Shown piece after piece: positions 40,001 through 47,837 of a stretch of 64,000 nucleotides of DNA. Position 1 is the first letter of the stretch; the number at the start of each line of letters is the position of its first letter. Below the pieces are notes generated by a model. It saw only the letters and a program-made list of their open reading frames with translations. It was not told the origin of the DNA and did no database searches. Position numbers and translations under genes: made by a program. The DNA is from Rhea pennata (taxonomy: Eukaryota > Chordata > Aves > Rheiformes > Rheidae), in assembly GCF_028389875.1 (NCBI RefSeq), contig NC_084666.1, positions 27,808,308 through 27,872,307 on the forward strand, in the 5' to 3' direction.

Positions 40001-43000
40001 TCCCCAAAACAAAATGAATTCTAACTAAAGATGCAGCAATTTGTTCAACTTGTTTCAGTGCCGTTGTCTTTTTATCTTACAGGCCTACTTGCCTTCAACT
40101 TTCTGGATAACCTTGCTGGATGCTTTTTACCAAAGTCTCGTTTGCTTTTTTGTGCCTTATTTTGTAAGTGCTGGATATGAAATACATTTATATACTTTGA
40201 CATGTTCACCCAAGTGAGTTAGAGAAAAATGAAGTCTTTGCTTGTACTTGTAATATATAAATGTATACAACTAGGAGCATTGTTGCAATTGGGCTGAATT
40301 TTGTGCATGCAAATGTGTCCAATACTGAAATTATTCATGCTGCTTTGCATGTTGCGATGATATGTAAAGAATATAGTACACTGACTGTTACCTTCCTTTA
40401 CAGACTTACTATGGTTCAGACATAGACATTTTTTCCTTTGGAAACCCTATAAACACAGCAGCACTCTTTATAATATTGTTTCACCTGCTCATTGAGAGTA
40501 AGACTGTGGTGAGTACTTTATTTGTTTAAAGAGTTTGTTCTTAGCATATAACTCTCAGTAAAGTTAAAAGAAGAAAGAGCTTCATATAAAAAACAGAATA
40601 TATATAACTAAAGGGCCAAAATCTAGCTATTTTTGTTTATTTGGCCCTGTGAGCTCTCTTAAGGCAGCTGTATTGGAGGCAGTCGATTTACTCTTGTGGC
40701 TAAGGTTAAGAAAATTTGGCTTCAGAGTTGTTTGTAAATAGGGGACGAATCCTGCCTTACTGCTGAACCACAGGAAGTTCCGCCTGAATATGAGGAGGAA
40801 TTTTTTCACTGTGAGAGGGAGAGAGCACTGGAACAGGTTGCCCAGAGAGGCTGTGGAGTCTCCTTCTCTGGAGATCTTCAAAACTTGCCTACACGCAATG
40901 TTGTCTAACATGCTGTGGGTGACCCTGCTTGAGCGGAGAGGTTGGACTAGATGATCTCCGGAGGTTCCTTCCAAACTCAACCATTCTGTGATTCTGTGAT
41001 ATTAGAGTTCTGTTGTTTTGGGGCTGTCAGTTTGGTTTAGTAAAGGGTAAAAATACCCAGTGATCTGCTGAGCTTTCGTTAGTTCCCAAGGCTTAGCTCC
41101 CATAGACAACAGTGTGAACTCTTGGTTTTGAATGCTTGGAACTGAAGATCTGTTCTCTAGCCAGGATGAACAATTTGAAGGTATGTTTCCATGCCAGAAA
41201 AGAACCATTATGCTGTGGAGCTGTAATTCCAGTTTTTAATTAAGCCTGCATAAGCTAAAGCATCTGTTGATATTATCTGCATTAGCTTGAATAAATGTAA
41301 TGTCTTTACAAGGGTAATGTTTGCCTATTTGGCATAATTTTAGAGAAGATACAATAATATTTTAAGTAGAAGGACACAGGTTAATGACTTTTGCTTTTTC
41401 TCTTACTTTTGAAAGATTTTTTGGAATTGTTTTGTAATGGATGAAATTTCAAGTTGTGCTCCAGTCTTTTCATTCTTCTTGTGGGAGCGTGGTGGCACTT
41501 ACAGTCTTTATTCAGGAAAATATGGGTAGCATGAATATATCTGTGCTCTGAAGAGCAAAACATTAGATAAATGGGCTGTCTTGGAAATTTTTGACTGAGC
41601 AAGCTGTCAAACCAATTACAGTATTGTTTCTAAAATACCACCAACTAGAACAAAAATAAGGCAAAACATTACAGAAAACTCAAATGAAGGACAATTAATC
41701 AACATCTCAAGTTATATAAGGGTGGTGTCATGTGAAAATCTTACTTCAGCTCGTTTGAGAAGGCTTTCTGTGTTGCCTGTGGATAAAGTTGTCACCTGAG
41801 GCAAATGACACTATCTTTCACAAAGAAATCAAGAGCGATGCCTTTAGTAGAATGAAAAAATTAAAATTACGTGACTAGGTTACCTATAAACTGTAGGAAG
41901 AAGGTTCTCTTCTTCCTGGGAATTCTGGGAATTCCTGGGAATGTTTTATATAAAGTTAACAATACTGTCTTTTTGAACGAATCTGTTACGTTAGGAAGCT
42001 GTCCTCAGAGGAACAGGGAGAGCATGTGTGCCTGTTTGTGCATGCATGTATATACACGTACAGATATATGGGTCTTCATGGTTTCACAGCTTCAGTCTGA
42101 TTTGTTTCCTTTTCTAAATTGCAGACTTGGATACATACGACAGTTATAATTGGCAGCGTCCTGTTTTACTTTGTCTTCGCTCTGGCTTTTGGGGCAACCT
42201 GCAAAACATGCAATCCAGCATCAAATCCCTACTGGATCATGGAAAAGCACATGGCAGACCCAGTGTTTTACCTAGTTTGTCTTCTGACTACTTGTGTTGC
42301 TCTGCTGCCCAGGTATGTTTCTGTTTTGTAATTTCAGATTGCTGTTTTTAACAAATTAGTTTTTGAGATACTATAAATTTCTCCTCCATAGGTCCCCCAC
42401 TGTAAAGGCAATTTCCCATCTTCACAGGAAAAAGCCATTTGAGGACAGCTGTGTGGTGACATGCTCTGCTCTCAAAGTAAATTTCAGTAAATACATCTGC
42501 CTTTCTGAGGAGGAGCTCCTTGAAAACTCAAGTCAAAACCCTGGTGTCACTTCCTTAGGCCAGAGAGCATGGTGTACCCTTCAGTCTTGCATTCCCCTCT
42601 AAGTGGAGACTTTTCAGACCTTGCACAGGATTACTCCAGAAGTAATCAGCAAAGAAAACCACAGGTGACAGCAGTGATCCCATAATGGAAACAGGCATAA
42701 GTGTATCAAAGTATTTTGTACTTCAGTGTATCACTGAAATACAAAAGAGAAAAGCTTTGATTCGGCAGAGCGGCTATAAATCTCCTGGTTGTTGGTACAG
42801 GGAGAGTAAAAGTGACTCAGCCTCACTGAGAAGTCACAATGCTTTGCATTTATTTCACAGTGACAAAGCAGTGAAAAAATCCATGATTAAAAGCTTTGCT
42901 CAACCTCAGCCGCCAGTGAAGTCAGTTATAATAAGGATTAATCCTGGAGTTTCATTCTGGAAAAGCACTTGTATTGCTGTATTCCTCTTGCTGCATGTGA

Positions 43001-44075
43001 GGCTATTGTTTCCGTGGCCTTTGCCTCTGTGTTCTTCTTTGTTTCTCTTGAATATTCTGGCTCCCAGAAAAGTTAGGAATTGTAGAAGGATGCTATGACA
43101 ATTCTTCCCAGCTTTCAAGGTTTTAACACTGTTATTGTCAAACAGGAGTGATAAAGAAGTTGTCGATTTGAAGCATGAGCTTTTCTGGGCCCGATTGTTT
43201 TCTACAATAGCTCTAAACTCCTTATATATGCACTAAAGATCAACATGGCCTAGGGAACGTCTAAACTGACCTTAGTTTTTATGCCTTATTTTCTGGAGCC
43301 TGACATTATACACAGAAAGCTTCATTTTCAGTGTTGCCAGGACGGTGGCTCTCCACTGAAACTGCAAGTGAACACTGCTGCAGGTACCTGTCTGTAGGGG
43401 CACCAGGTCTAGCACAAAAATTGCAAGCAGTTGAGATCAGCATCTGTCTTTGGAAATGGCAGTTTAAAAACATGTTCTGGTGCAGTTTCTGGCCTGAGGG
43501 TTACATTCATTGAATGGCACCTGCAAAACTTGTGTTTCAGAGACTGCTGCAGCTTCAGGCTTATGTAAATGCTGTTTGGTTTCCTTTAGTGATGCTGGAA
43601 ACAGTTTTGAATGTACTTCCAGACAGCTTGTTTGAAACCCTGTTTACTCTGTAGATACTTGTTGAGAGTTCTCCAAGGGACGTTGTGTCCGTCTCCGGTG
43701 TTGAGAGCAAAGCACCTTGACAGACTGACCTCTGAGGAGCAGAGGGAAGCAATTAAGAGATGGAAAGATGACTGCGTTGTGAACTGTGGGACCGAGTTCC
43801 AGGCTACTTCTGTGTCTTCCAGCTCAGCCACAGACACTGCATTGGGGGAAGAAAGCATTGCTGGTGTTTTGCCAACATCTAAAACACCTTTTCAGCCCTA
43901 TTCCAGAGATGGGTTAGCAGAGGAAATCTCCTTCTTACCAGGTGTTCCGGATGAGTCTGGGAACACAAGCAGCCTGGACTCTGAAAAGGCAGTATTTCTG
44001 AATTCATCAAAGGAAACTAATGCAGACACATGTGGGGGTCATAACTCATGTGCTGAAGTCCGGGTGTGTGTCTGA
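6732..44075 (+). CDS. ATP10D: ATP10D: phospholipid-transporting P4-ATPase, class V (22 coding exons)
   Basis: Joining the 22 exons listed below gives 4332 coding bases plus a TGA stop, a 1444-residue protein close to the ~1426 residues of human ATP10D. All junctions keep frame. Domains in order: cytosolic N-terminus (1-90), M1-M2 (about 93-140), actuator domain with DGET at 206-209, M3 (about 314-333), M4 with PISL at 378-381, DKTGT with phosphorylated D431, a variable acidic/serine linker, nucleotide-binding domain with [10 protein letters not shown] (718-727) and KGAD (790-793), LTGDK (910-914), GDGANDV (1046-1052), then M5-M10. P4-ATPases flip lipids from the outer to the cytosolic leaflet with a CDC50 (TMEM30) partner; human ATP10D is reported to move glucosylceramide. 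The start sits where the human protein starts, in a good context (A at -3, G at +4). The paralogues ATP10A and ATP10B are less likely, because N-terminal and linker motifs match ATP10D as recalled. Confidence 0.96.
7001..7688 (+). other. ATP10D intron after coding exon 1
   Basis: 688 bases, GT...AG, ending TGTTTCAG. No repeat or second gene is recognisable. Confidence 0.85.
7689..7883 (+). CDS. ATP10D: ATP10D coding exon 2 (M1-M2)
   Basis: Residues 90-154 plus two bases of codon 155. Two hydrophobic segments ([13 protein letters not shown] and [12 protein letters not shown]) form the first membrane hairpin, with the conserved KDGLEDY at the cytosolic end of M2. Near-identical to human ATP10D as recalled. 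Donor is CAG then GTAAGG. Confidence 0.96.
7982..8105 (-). mobile_element. CR1 LINE fragment (3' end)
   Basis: The plus strand reads ATAGAATCACAGAAT, then TTGGTTGGAAGGAGCCTC, then an ATCTAGTGCAGCC and CTTGCCCAGTTGAGT stretch. This is the reverse complement of the avian CR1 3' terminus with its octamer tail. The element is 5'-truncated, as is usual for CR1. Confidence 0.88.
11032..11087. repeat. TA-rich microsatellite
   Basis: A run of AT dinucleotides of about 20 bp is followed by imperfect TATA/ATATAT blocks. It creates spurious Ile/Tyr-rich open frames on both strands. Confidence 0.9.
11609..11659. repeat. Polypyrimidine tract
   Basis: About 50 bases made almost only of C and T (CTTCTCTTTCTCTCTC, then T-rich). 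It is not next to an exon, so it is a simple low-complexity tract rather than an acceptor signal. Confidence 0.75.
13920..14124 (+). CDS. ATP10D: ATP10D coding exon 3 (actuator domain)
   Basis: Residues 155-223. Starts with the third base of an Arg codon, then [23 protein letters not shown] and [23 protein letters not shown] at 206-209 is the loop that drives dephosphorylation of the aspartyl intermediate. Ends in phase 0 at GCAG before GTGATA. Confidence 0.96.
14303..14321 (-). mobile_element. Possible CR1 3' tail remnant
   Basis: Tandem AGAATCAT octamers match the reverse complement of the CR1 3' terminal repeat, but no adjoining CR1 body is recognisable. Very short, so weak. Confidence 0.3.
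16922..17019 (+). repeat. 98-bp direct repeat, copy 1
   Basis: Begins AGAAGTCCTTGCATGCCCTG. It matches 18152-18249 with about 9 differences by eye (about 91%), nearly all transitions and nearly all in the second half. Family not recognised. Confidence 0.9.
18152..18249 (+). repeat. 98-bp direct repeat, copy 2
   Basis: Second copy in the same orientation, 1230 bp from the first and about 80 bp before ATP10D coding exon 4. The first 60 bases differ from copy 1 at a single position. Flanking sequences of the two copies do not match. Confidence 0.9.
18328..18413 (+). CDS. ATP10D: ATP10D coding exon 4
   Basis: Residues 224-251 plus two bases of codon 252; reads [20 protein letters not shown], part of the actuator domain. 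Donor is TTTAT then GTAAGT. Confidence 0.95.
18414..19526 (+). other. ATP10D intron after coding exon 4
   Basis: 1.1 kb intron ending TTTTCAG. No element recognised. Confidence 0.85.
19527..19633 (+). CDS. ATP10D: ATP10D coding exon 5
   Basis: Residues 252-287 plus one base of codon 288. Contains [20 protein letters not shown] and GIVVYAG, the conserved strand leading out of the actuator domain. Confidence 0.96.
19634..20377 (+). other. ATP10D intron after coding exon 5
   Basis: 744 bases, GTTAGT...TTACAG. Nothing else recognised. Confidence 0.85.
20378..20509 (+). CDS. ATP10D: ATP10D coding exon 6 (M3)
   Basis: Residues 288-331 plus one base of 332. [20 protein letters not shown] is the class V signature before M3, followed by the hydrophobic [18 protein letters not shown]. 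Donor is GATAG then GTAAGC. Confidence 0.96.
20510..21511 (+). other. ATP10D intron after coding exon 6
   Basis: 1.0 kb intron ending TTTTCAAG. No element recognised. Confidence 0.85.
21512..21639 (+). CDS. ATP10D: ATP10D coding exon 7 (M3-M4 loop)
   Basis: Residues 332-374: short luminal loop ([19 protein letters not shown]) then the start of M4 (FWTMIILLQ). It is separated from the next exon by a 146-base intron. Confidence 0.96.
21786..22038 (+). CDS. ATP10D: ATP10D coding exon 8 (M4 and phosphorylation site)
   Basis: Residues 375-458. PISL (378-381) is the P4-ATPase M4 motif; [11 protein letters not shown] with D431 is the catalytic aspartate. Near-identical to human in recalled sequence. 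Confidence 0.97.
22039..23417 (+). other. ATP10D intron after coding exon 8
   Basis: 1.4 kb intron ending TTTCTGTAG. Open frames of 90-127 codons inside it show no conserved content. Confidence 0.85.
23418..23653 (+). CDS. ATP10D: ATP10D coding exon 9 (variable linker)
   Basis: Residues 459-537. [19 protein letters not shown] is conserved; the rest is a serine/basic linker that differs from human. Ends FSSRI in phase 0 before GTAAGT. Confidence 0.93.
23654..24920 (+). other. ATP10D intron after coding exon 9
   Basis: 1.3 kb intron ending GATTGATAG. It contains the chimeric CR1 fragment at 24066-24390. Confidence 0.85.
24066..24390 (+). mobile_element. CR1 LINE fragment with internal deletion
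   Basis: 24066-24221 translates to CR1 reverse-transcriptase sequence ([10 protein letters not shown], then [14 protein letters not shown], an in-frame stop, then [12 protein letters not shown]). At about 24221 it switches to the CR1 3' region (CTGGAACAGGTTGCCCAGAG), which runs to CATTCTGTGATTCTGT. The sequence between ORF2 and the 3' end is missing. Inactive. Confidence 0.88.
24921..25109 (+). CDS. ATP10D: ATP10D coding exon 10
   Basis: Residues 538-600. Variable first half ([18 protein letters not shown]), then the conserved [18 protein letters not shown] of the nucleotide-binding domain. 63 codons, phase 0 at both ends. Confidence 0.94.
25110..27167 (+). other. ATP10D intron after coding exon 10
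   Basis: 2.1 kb intron ending TGTTGCAG. A short C run lies near 25906-25914. No element recognised. Confidence 0.85.
27168..27783 (+). CDS. ATP10D: ATP10D coding exon 11 (nucleotide-binding domain)
   Basis: Residues 601-805 plus one base of 806; the largest exon. A serine-rich insertion (about 625-705) precedes [18 protein letters not shown] and the core [20 protein letters not shown], ending at [11 protein letters not shown]. The insertion is poorly conserved and probably flexible. Donor is GAAG then GTATTT. Confidence 0.96.
27784..29036 (+). other. ATP10D intron after coding exon 11
   Basis: 1.25 kb intron with a 25-base T run (28521-28545). It ends in the tandem acceptor CAGTAG. Confidence 0.85.
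28521..28545. repeat. Poly-T tract
   Basis: 25 consecutive T. No adjoining retroelement is recognisable on either side. Confidence 0.9.
29037..29134 (+). CDS. ATP10D: ATP10D coding exon 12
   Basis: Residues 806-838: a lysine-rich stretch ([19 protein letters not shown]) then [11 protein letters not shown]. The acceptor CAGTAG allows a start at 29034 or 29037; both keep frame and differ by one residue. Confidence 0.94.
29135..30042 (+). other. ATP10D intron after coding exon 12
   Basis: 908 bases, GTATTT...TTTATAG. Nothing else recognised. Confidence 0.85.
30043..30169 (+). CDS. ATP10D: ATP10D coding exon 13
   Basis: Residues 839-880 plus one base of 881. Contains the MSDAEYAEW motif and [17 protein letters not shown], in the hinge between the nucleotide-binding and phosphorylation domains. 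Confidence 0.96.
30170..33311 (+). other. ATP10D intron after coding exon 13
   Basis: 3.1 kb intron ending CTAAATTAAG. It contains an 11-base C run (32365-32375) after a G/T-rich stretch and the 18-bp minisatellite at 32912-32980. The long open frames on both strands around 32.2-33.1 kb are explained by low-complexity sequence. Confidence 0.85.
32912..32980. repeat. 18-bp minisatellite, about 3.8 units
   Basis: Unit GGAGTATAACTGTCACGA is repeated perfectly from 32912 to 32965, with a 15-base partial unit to 32980. Because 18 is a multiple of three it stays open in several frames. Confidence 0.97.
33312..33496 (+). CDS. ATP10D: ATP10D coding exon 14 (P-domain)
   Basis: Residues 881-942. [19 protein letters not shown], then [20 protein letters not shown], with LTGDK at 910-914. 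Donor is AGTAGA then GTGAGT. Confidence 0.97.
33497..35171 (+). other. ATP10D intron after coding exon 14
   Basis: 1.7 kb intron ending TTCAATTAG. No element recognised. Confidence 0.85.
35172..35481 (+). CDS. ATP10D: ATP10D coding exon 15
   Basis: Residues 943-1045 plus one base of 1046. A variable first half, including a run of nine A bases (35232-35240) coding lysines, then [13 protein letters not shown] and [12 protein letters not shown] of the P-domain. Ends at MTLAV before the GDGANDV exon. Confidence 0.96.
35482..36120 (+). other. ATP10D intron after coding exon 15
   Basis: 639 bases, GTGAGT...CTAAAG. Nothing else recognised. Confidence 0.85.
36121..36197 (+). CDS. ATP10D: ATP10D coding exon 16 (GDGANDV hinge)
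   Basis: Residues 1046-1071, [20 protein letters not shown]. This is the P-domain Mg2+-binding hinge motif. 77 bases. Confidence 0.97.
36198..36716 (+). other. ATP10D intron after coding exon 16
   Basis: 519 bases ending TGTTGCAG. It carries a 136-codon antisense open frame with no recognisable family, judged chance. Confidence 0.85.
36717..36842 (+). CDS. ATP10D: ATP10D coding exon 17 (M5 start)
   Basis: Residues 1072-1113. [20 protein letters not shown], then [21 protein letters not shown] leading into M5. 42 codons. Confidence 0.97.
36843..37342 (+). other. ATP10D intron after coding exon 17
   Basis: 500 bases, GTATGT...TTTTCAG. Nothing else recognised. Confidence 0.85.
37343..37543 (+). 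CDS. ATP10D: ATP10D coding exon 18 (M5-M6)
   Basis: Residues 1114-1180. [20 protein letters not shown] and [20 protein letters not shown] form M5/M6, then [16 protein letters not shown]. Ends KSL before GTAGGT. Confidence 0.97.
37544..40082 (+). other. ATP10D intron after coding exon 18
   Basis: 2.5 kb intron ending TCTTACAG, with T runs around 38931-38970. No element recognised. Confidence 0.85.
40083..40163 (+). CDS. ATP10D: ATP10D coding exon 19 (M7)
   Basis: Residues 1181-1207: [20 protein letters not shown] and CFFVPYF, membrane segment M7. 27 codons, followed by GTAAGT. Confidence 0.96.
40404..40508 (+). CDS. ATP10D: ATP10D coding exon 20 (M8)
   Basis: Residues 1208-1242: luminal [19 protein letters not shown] then hydrophobic [12 protein letters not shown] (M8). 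The preceding intron (40164-40403) is 240 bases. Confidence 0.96.
40509..42124 (+). other. ATP10D intron after coding exon 20
   Basis: 1.6 kb intron ending AAATTGCAG; contains a plus-oriented CR1 3' fragment (40765-41000). Confidence 0.85.
40765..41000 (+). mobile_element. CR1 LINE fragment (3' end)
   Basis: Reads CTGGAACAGGTTGCCCAGAG, then GTTGGACTAGATGATCTCC, then CAACCATTCTGTGATTCTGT. This is the canonical avian CR1 3' terminus in sense orientation, 5'-truncated. The upstream boundary is approximate. Confidence 0.9.
42125..42312 (+). CDS. ATP10D: ATP10D coding exon 21 (M9-M10)
   Basis: Residues 1243-1304 plus two bases of codon 1305. M9 ([18 protein letters not shown]), a cysteine-containing loop ([12 protein letters not shown]), and M10 ([17 protein letters not shown]). 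Donor is CCCAG then GTATGT. Confidence 0.97.
42313..43654 (+). other. ATP10D last intron
   Basis: 1.3 kb intron ending TTTACTCTGTAG. It contains a possible alternative terminal exon at 42392-42602 (listed separately). Confidence 0.8.
42392..42602 (+). other. Candidate alternative 3' coding exon of ATP10D
   Basis: A pyrimidine-rich acceptor (TTTCTCCTCCATAG, AG at 42390-42391) lies 79 bases past the exon 21 donor. Splicing to it completes the Arg codon and keeps a frame open for about 70 codons to TAA at 42600-42602. The tail (beginning [15 protein letters not shown]) is unrelated to the normal one. No conservation evidence; may be chance. Confidence 0.2.
43655..44075 (+). CDS. ATP10D: ATP10D coding exon 22 (C-terminal tail, stop)
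   Basis: Residues 1305-1444 and TGA at 44073-44075. The first part ([32 protein letters not shown]) matches human ATP10D as recalled. The remaining ~95 residues are a serine-rich cytosolic tail that does not align well. An ATG at 43611 lies in the intron and is not a start. Confidence 0.95.
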
Positions 44076-44742
44076 AGAGGGCAACGGTGCTGTTTCTCTA
44101 GCACACAAGGCAGGTCTGAATGCCGCTTTGTGTGAATAAGATGCTTTAATGCATTTTATAAAGTCAGAGTGTTAATAGCAGGGCTGGTGTGTGCTGCCTC
44201 GCAGTTTTGTTCAGAAAAGGTAGATGGTGCACACGTTTGCTTAAAAGCTTTTGTATTTATAAAGTTTTTCAGTAATTTATTAAGATGTTCAAGATCTAGA
44301 TGGCTGAATTTTTGACTTTTCACACAGCTGACTTTGCATAGTGCTTATCTCCAGTATGCAGCGTTGCATAACACCTCTTGGTGTTATGGACCCTGTATGA
44401 ATCTGGATTTGCAGGATCCAGTTCAGGTAAGTCCTACCCTCTCATAAACCACCCTGCTGTCTTGCACTGCTATCCTAAAATCCTAGTGTTTCCCAGGATT
44501 CACAGTTTGCTGAAGTATAAAGTAAGCAGAAAGGCTGGGATGTGGTGTTACTAGTTGACCTGTTGCAAGACTTCATAAAACTCTTTCCTCTAAGCTCTGT
44601 CTCATGCCTCTGCTGGAAGATCCTGTTTTCAGCAGTAGGTAAGTCTGATCTTCCTTCAGGCCTTCTCTTACAAATAGCCTGAAGTTAGTGACATTTTTCT
44701 TCACTCCCAGGTGCTCTTAAAGTCCTCCAGACTTTCTTTTAT

Positions 44743-44748
44743 AATAAA
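44743..44748 (+). terminator. ATP10D: Candidate ATP10D poly(A) signal (AATAAA)
   Basis: First AATAAA after the stop codon, 668 bases downstream, followed within about 30 bases by a GT-rich stretch (GTGTCTGTGAAGGCTG) suitable as a downstream element. Confidence 0.4.
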
Positions 44749-45013
44749 CAGTATCAGTGTCTGTGAAGGCTGTTCAGAAGAGGATAGGCTCTAAATTTGA
44801 GCACTGTTGCATAACTATCTTGGCAATGTTCTGCCTCCGCCAGCTTCCCGCTGCTCTGCACACCACACAAAAGCTGGTTGAGGAGCAGGTGGCTGTTTCT
44901 GGAGTCTAAACTGTCTAGAATATAGCTTCCTTTTTACTTCCACCTCCAAAAAGTTGCATGGCCAATTTAGAGAGGAATTTAAGAAATCGTTTGTATCTGC
45001 TAGCACCTGTTGA

Positions 45014-45019
45014 AATAAA
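45014..45019 (+). terminator. ATP10D: Alternative ATP10D poly(A) signal (AATAAA)
   Basis: Second AATAAA, about 940 bases after the stop. The downstream region is T-rich but less GT-rich than at the first site. Confidence 0.3.
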
Positions 45020-46449
45020 CAGTTCTCTTCAAATTGTAGCTGCTAATGAATTATTAACATTGAGCCCATTTTCTGTTACATTTCTTTCTAAAACTTTCTG
45101 CTTTCAAGTTGCCAAGATTTGTGTGTTTATTTTTAGACATCATCTTTGGGGCAAGGACTCTGCTTTTTAATTGAACCATGAGTTTTCCTTGTCAATGATC
45201 AACATTACATATTTCACATCTTTTAAAATCTCTGGAAGAATTTAAACAAACACTGTGAGGTCTGAGACAGCTGCTGCTGCGCAGGGCAGATAGCGAGGGC
45301 ATGCTAAGTTCATTCAAATGCAGCTCACCATATGTTATCCAAAGTTCAGAACCGTTCTGTTTTCAGAAGGTAAAATGTAACTAGGGCTGACTCCGTCCTT
45401 CATGTTATTTAGGAGAAAAAAAAATCCTTTCTGTTTAGCAGGTAGAAGAAAAAAGATTAGGTGGAACCACTGATAGCCATTTTTGTGGGTATTTATATTT
45501 ATTTGGTTCAACATACAACAAAATATTTTTGGTAAGTTCTAATGTGGTTAATTGGAACCTTTGGAGTGAAAGCAGATGTTCAAGCGCTAGGAGATTGTGC
45601 TGAGCCTAGACTGGTTTGTGGTTTTGGTTTTAGATGTTTGTCTGTAGCGTACTTGCTTGTTATCTTTGTGCTTTTTGCAATTGGGAAAAATCGTTTAAAG
45701 GTCTAGGTTTTGAAAGGTCTGAGGGGGAGAGGAGAGGATCATAACTGCTGGGAGTTGCCAGGAGTGGACTCCAGTGAAGCGTCTCAGCTTTCTCTGCAAA
45801 ACATGGAAACCAGGAGGTGGCCGAGAAGAAGATGCAAAACAGCCAGCAGGCTGAGCAGGGAGATCAGCTGGTGCAAGGGCTTTTCCTAGGAAAACAGGCC
45901 AGCTGGGCCGCAACGCAGGCATCTGCTCTGCTCCGCAGCCCCAAGGCAGGCTCAGCTCTACCTGTGTCATTCCTAGCAAGTGTTTTCCTGTTGTGAAGAG
46001 CTCCAAAGAAGCAGGCCAGGCCAGTGCTTTCCTACCTTCGAAGATAAATTTAGGGATTTTTTTTTTGTCTCACCTCTGTGTTTCTTCTGCTCCTTAAACC
46101 TTTCCTCACTTGCAGCCACAGAGAACAGATTTTCTTCTCTCTGCGTAACCACTGATGCAAGTGAAGACTGTTTCCATCATTTCTTTCTTTTCATCACGTT
46201 GGATGGTAGCCCTCATGTTTCTAGTCTAGCTGTAGCTGAGACAATCTGGGAAAGAGCATGTTCCATGAAATATGGCACCCTGACCTGGTCCCTCGGTCAC
46301 TGGGCTGGCTCCCCCTTCACCCTCCCCCTGTTTGCTGCGAAGAGGCCTAATTGCAGCAGGCAGGTTGGGCAGTTGTGCTTCAGCCAAAGTGGATGTTTTG
46401 AGAAGCAAAGCCTTGGATTTTGGCACCCAAAATAATTGTGAAGTGTGCA

Positions 46450-46620
46450 CTGGTGCTGGCGCGCTTGGGTGCTCCCGAGGAAGCGGTAAGGGGCTGAGGT
46501 AGGGCGAACGCTCCCGGGTGGGCTCTGCAGCTGAGCTCTGGCGGGCTGCCTGCAGCCGTCCGGGCGCGAGCTGCCCTCCGCTGCGCCCCCGGCCTGGCAG
46601 AGCAAAAGGCAGTTTGGGCT
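46450..46620. promoter_or_regulatory. CpG-rich patch in the intergenic spacer
   Basis: About 15 CpG in ~160 bp by hand count, against a strongly CpG-poor background. It could be part of an unmethylated regulatory element together with the denser island 1.3 kb downstream. No TATA box or recognised factor motif is claimed. Confidence 0.35.
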
Positions 46621-47837
46621 ACAGCAGGGGACTGTGAGCTGCGCTCCTTGGACGTCAGGTGCGGGGTCCTTTGGTCACCTTTGCTGCAGGAGCAGCACCT
46701 ACAGCTACCTATCAGCTGGTTGCGTGGAGAAAAAGCATTTAATTGTCTCAGGTGTTTGCAGATAGATCATACATGAGCTGTAAGTTTTCAAAGAAAGATC
46801 TTTGAACTCCTCTCTGCGTACAAGCCATGGCATCAAATAACTACACCAAGATACTTCAGTGGCGCTTGGGTGTTAGACCAAGTTGGGGCCAGCTTCATGC
46901 CCTCAAGTCATCTTACCCATGCCCCTGGGCATACCATGCCTGCTTGCCCCCCCTCCCCAACTCATTGCTGTGTTAGTGCTGTTGAGACTTTCAGCGTTCA
47001 TTCTTAAGGAATATTTTAGCTAAGCCTAAAAAGTCCTGTAGGTTGCCTTGCAATGTAGGTGCTTCTAAAACTGCATCTGAAATGATGCTGTTACTAAGTT
47101 TAAGTATTTCTGTACCAGTTGAAGTACAAAATTACACTCCCCCCCCACCCTTGGAAGTAAGTTTTGGTTCACTGATAGTGAGCATTGCTTGAAATTGTTC
47201 ATTACATCCTGGGTATTGTATGTTTTAAAAAGACTTCGAAAAGCAGTCTGTGTGAAAAATTTCCATTATGCAAAACCTGATCTTTCATGGTTTTGGGGGA
47301 GAAACAACAGAAAAAAAAAATCCAGCAACTCTCTCCTGTGATCTGCTGCTATTTTTTACTGAGGTGGAAATGAGGGTAGTGAGTCTTTAACAAAAGCACC
47401 AAAATATTAACTGGCCTTTCCTGAAGTGCTTCCAGACGAACGGTGACTGTGATTAGCTTGTCCTTCACTTCCCAGCAGTTGGAAGATTATTTCTTAGCGT
47501 TGGAGAAGCCTCGAGCCCCTGCTGGTTCTGCAGTCCTTCTGCACTTGGGCATGACATGACATTTCTGTTTTGAAAACAAGCTCATTTCATAGGTGTCCTC
47601 CAGCTGTCATAAAGGAAAGCACATCCCACGTTGATCAGCTAAAATTTTGATTATCATCAGTTTAAAAGAGAAAAAGCCATCAGCTTTCCCCCCACCCCCC
47701 CAAATATGTAACTACACTTACAGCAACTTTAACTCGTGTTTTGATGTGCAGTAGATGATTTACAGATAAAAAAGTCTGTTTTGTTTGTTTGTTTTGAACA
47801 GCAGCACCAGCACTACGCGTTTGCAGGTGGCAGTCAG

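Noticed and set aside
42685-43098. 137-codon plus-strand open frame in the last ATP10D intron
   Set aside because: No similarity recognised, no flanking splice logic, and compositionally ordinary intron.
43611-43654. In-frame ATG upstream of the last ATP10D exon
   Set aside because: It is intron sequence ending in TTTACTCTGTAG; the exon is joined to 42312 in frame.
45980-46435. 151-codon plus-strand open frame in the spacer
   Set aside because: Overlaps open frames on the minus strand, Phe/Cys/Ser-rich chance translation, no family or splice support.
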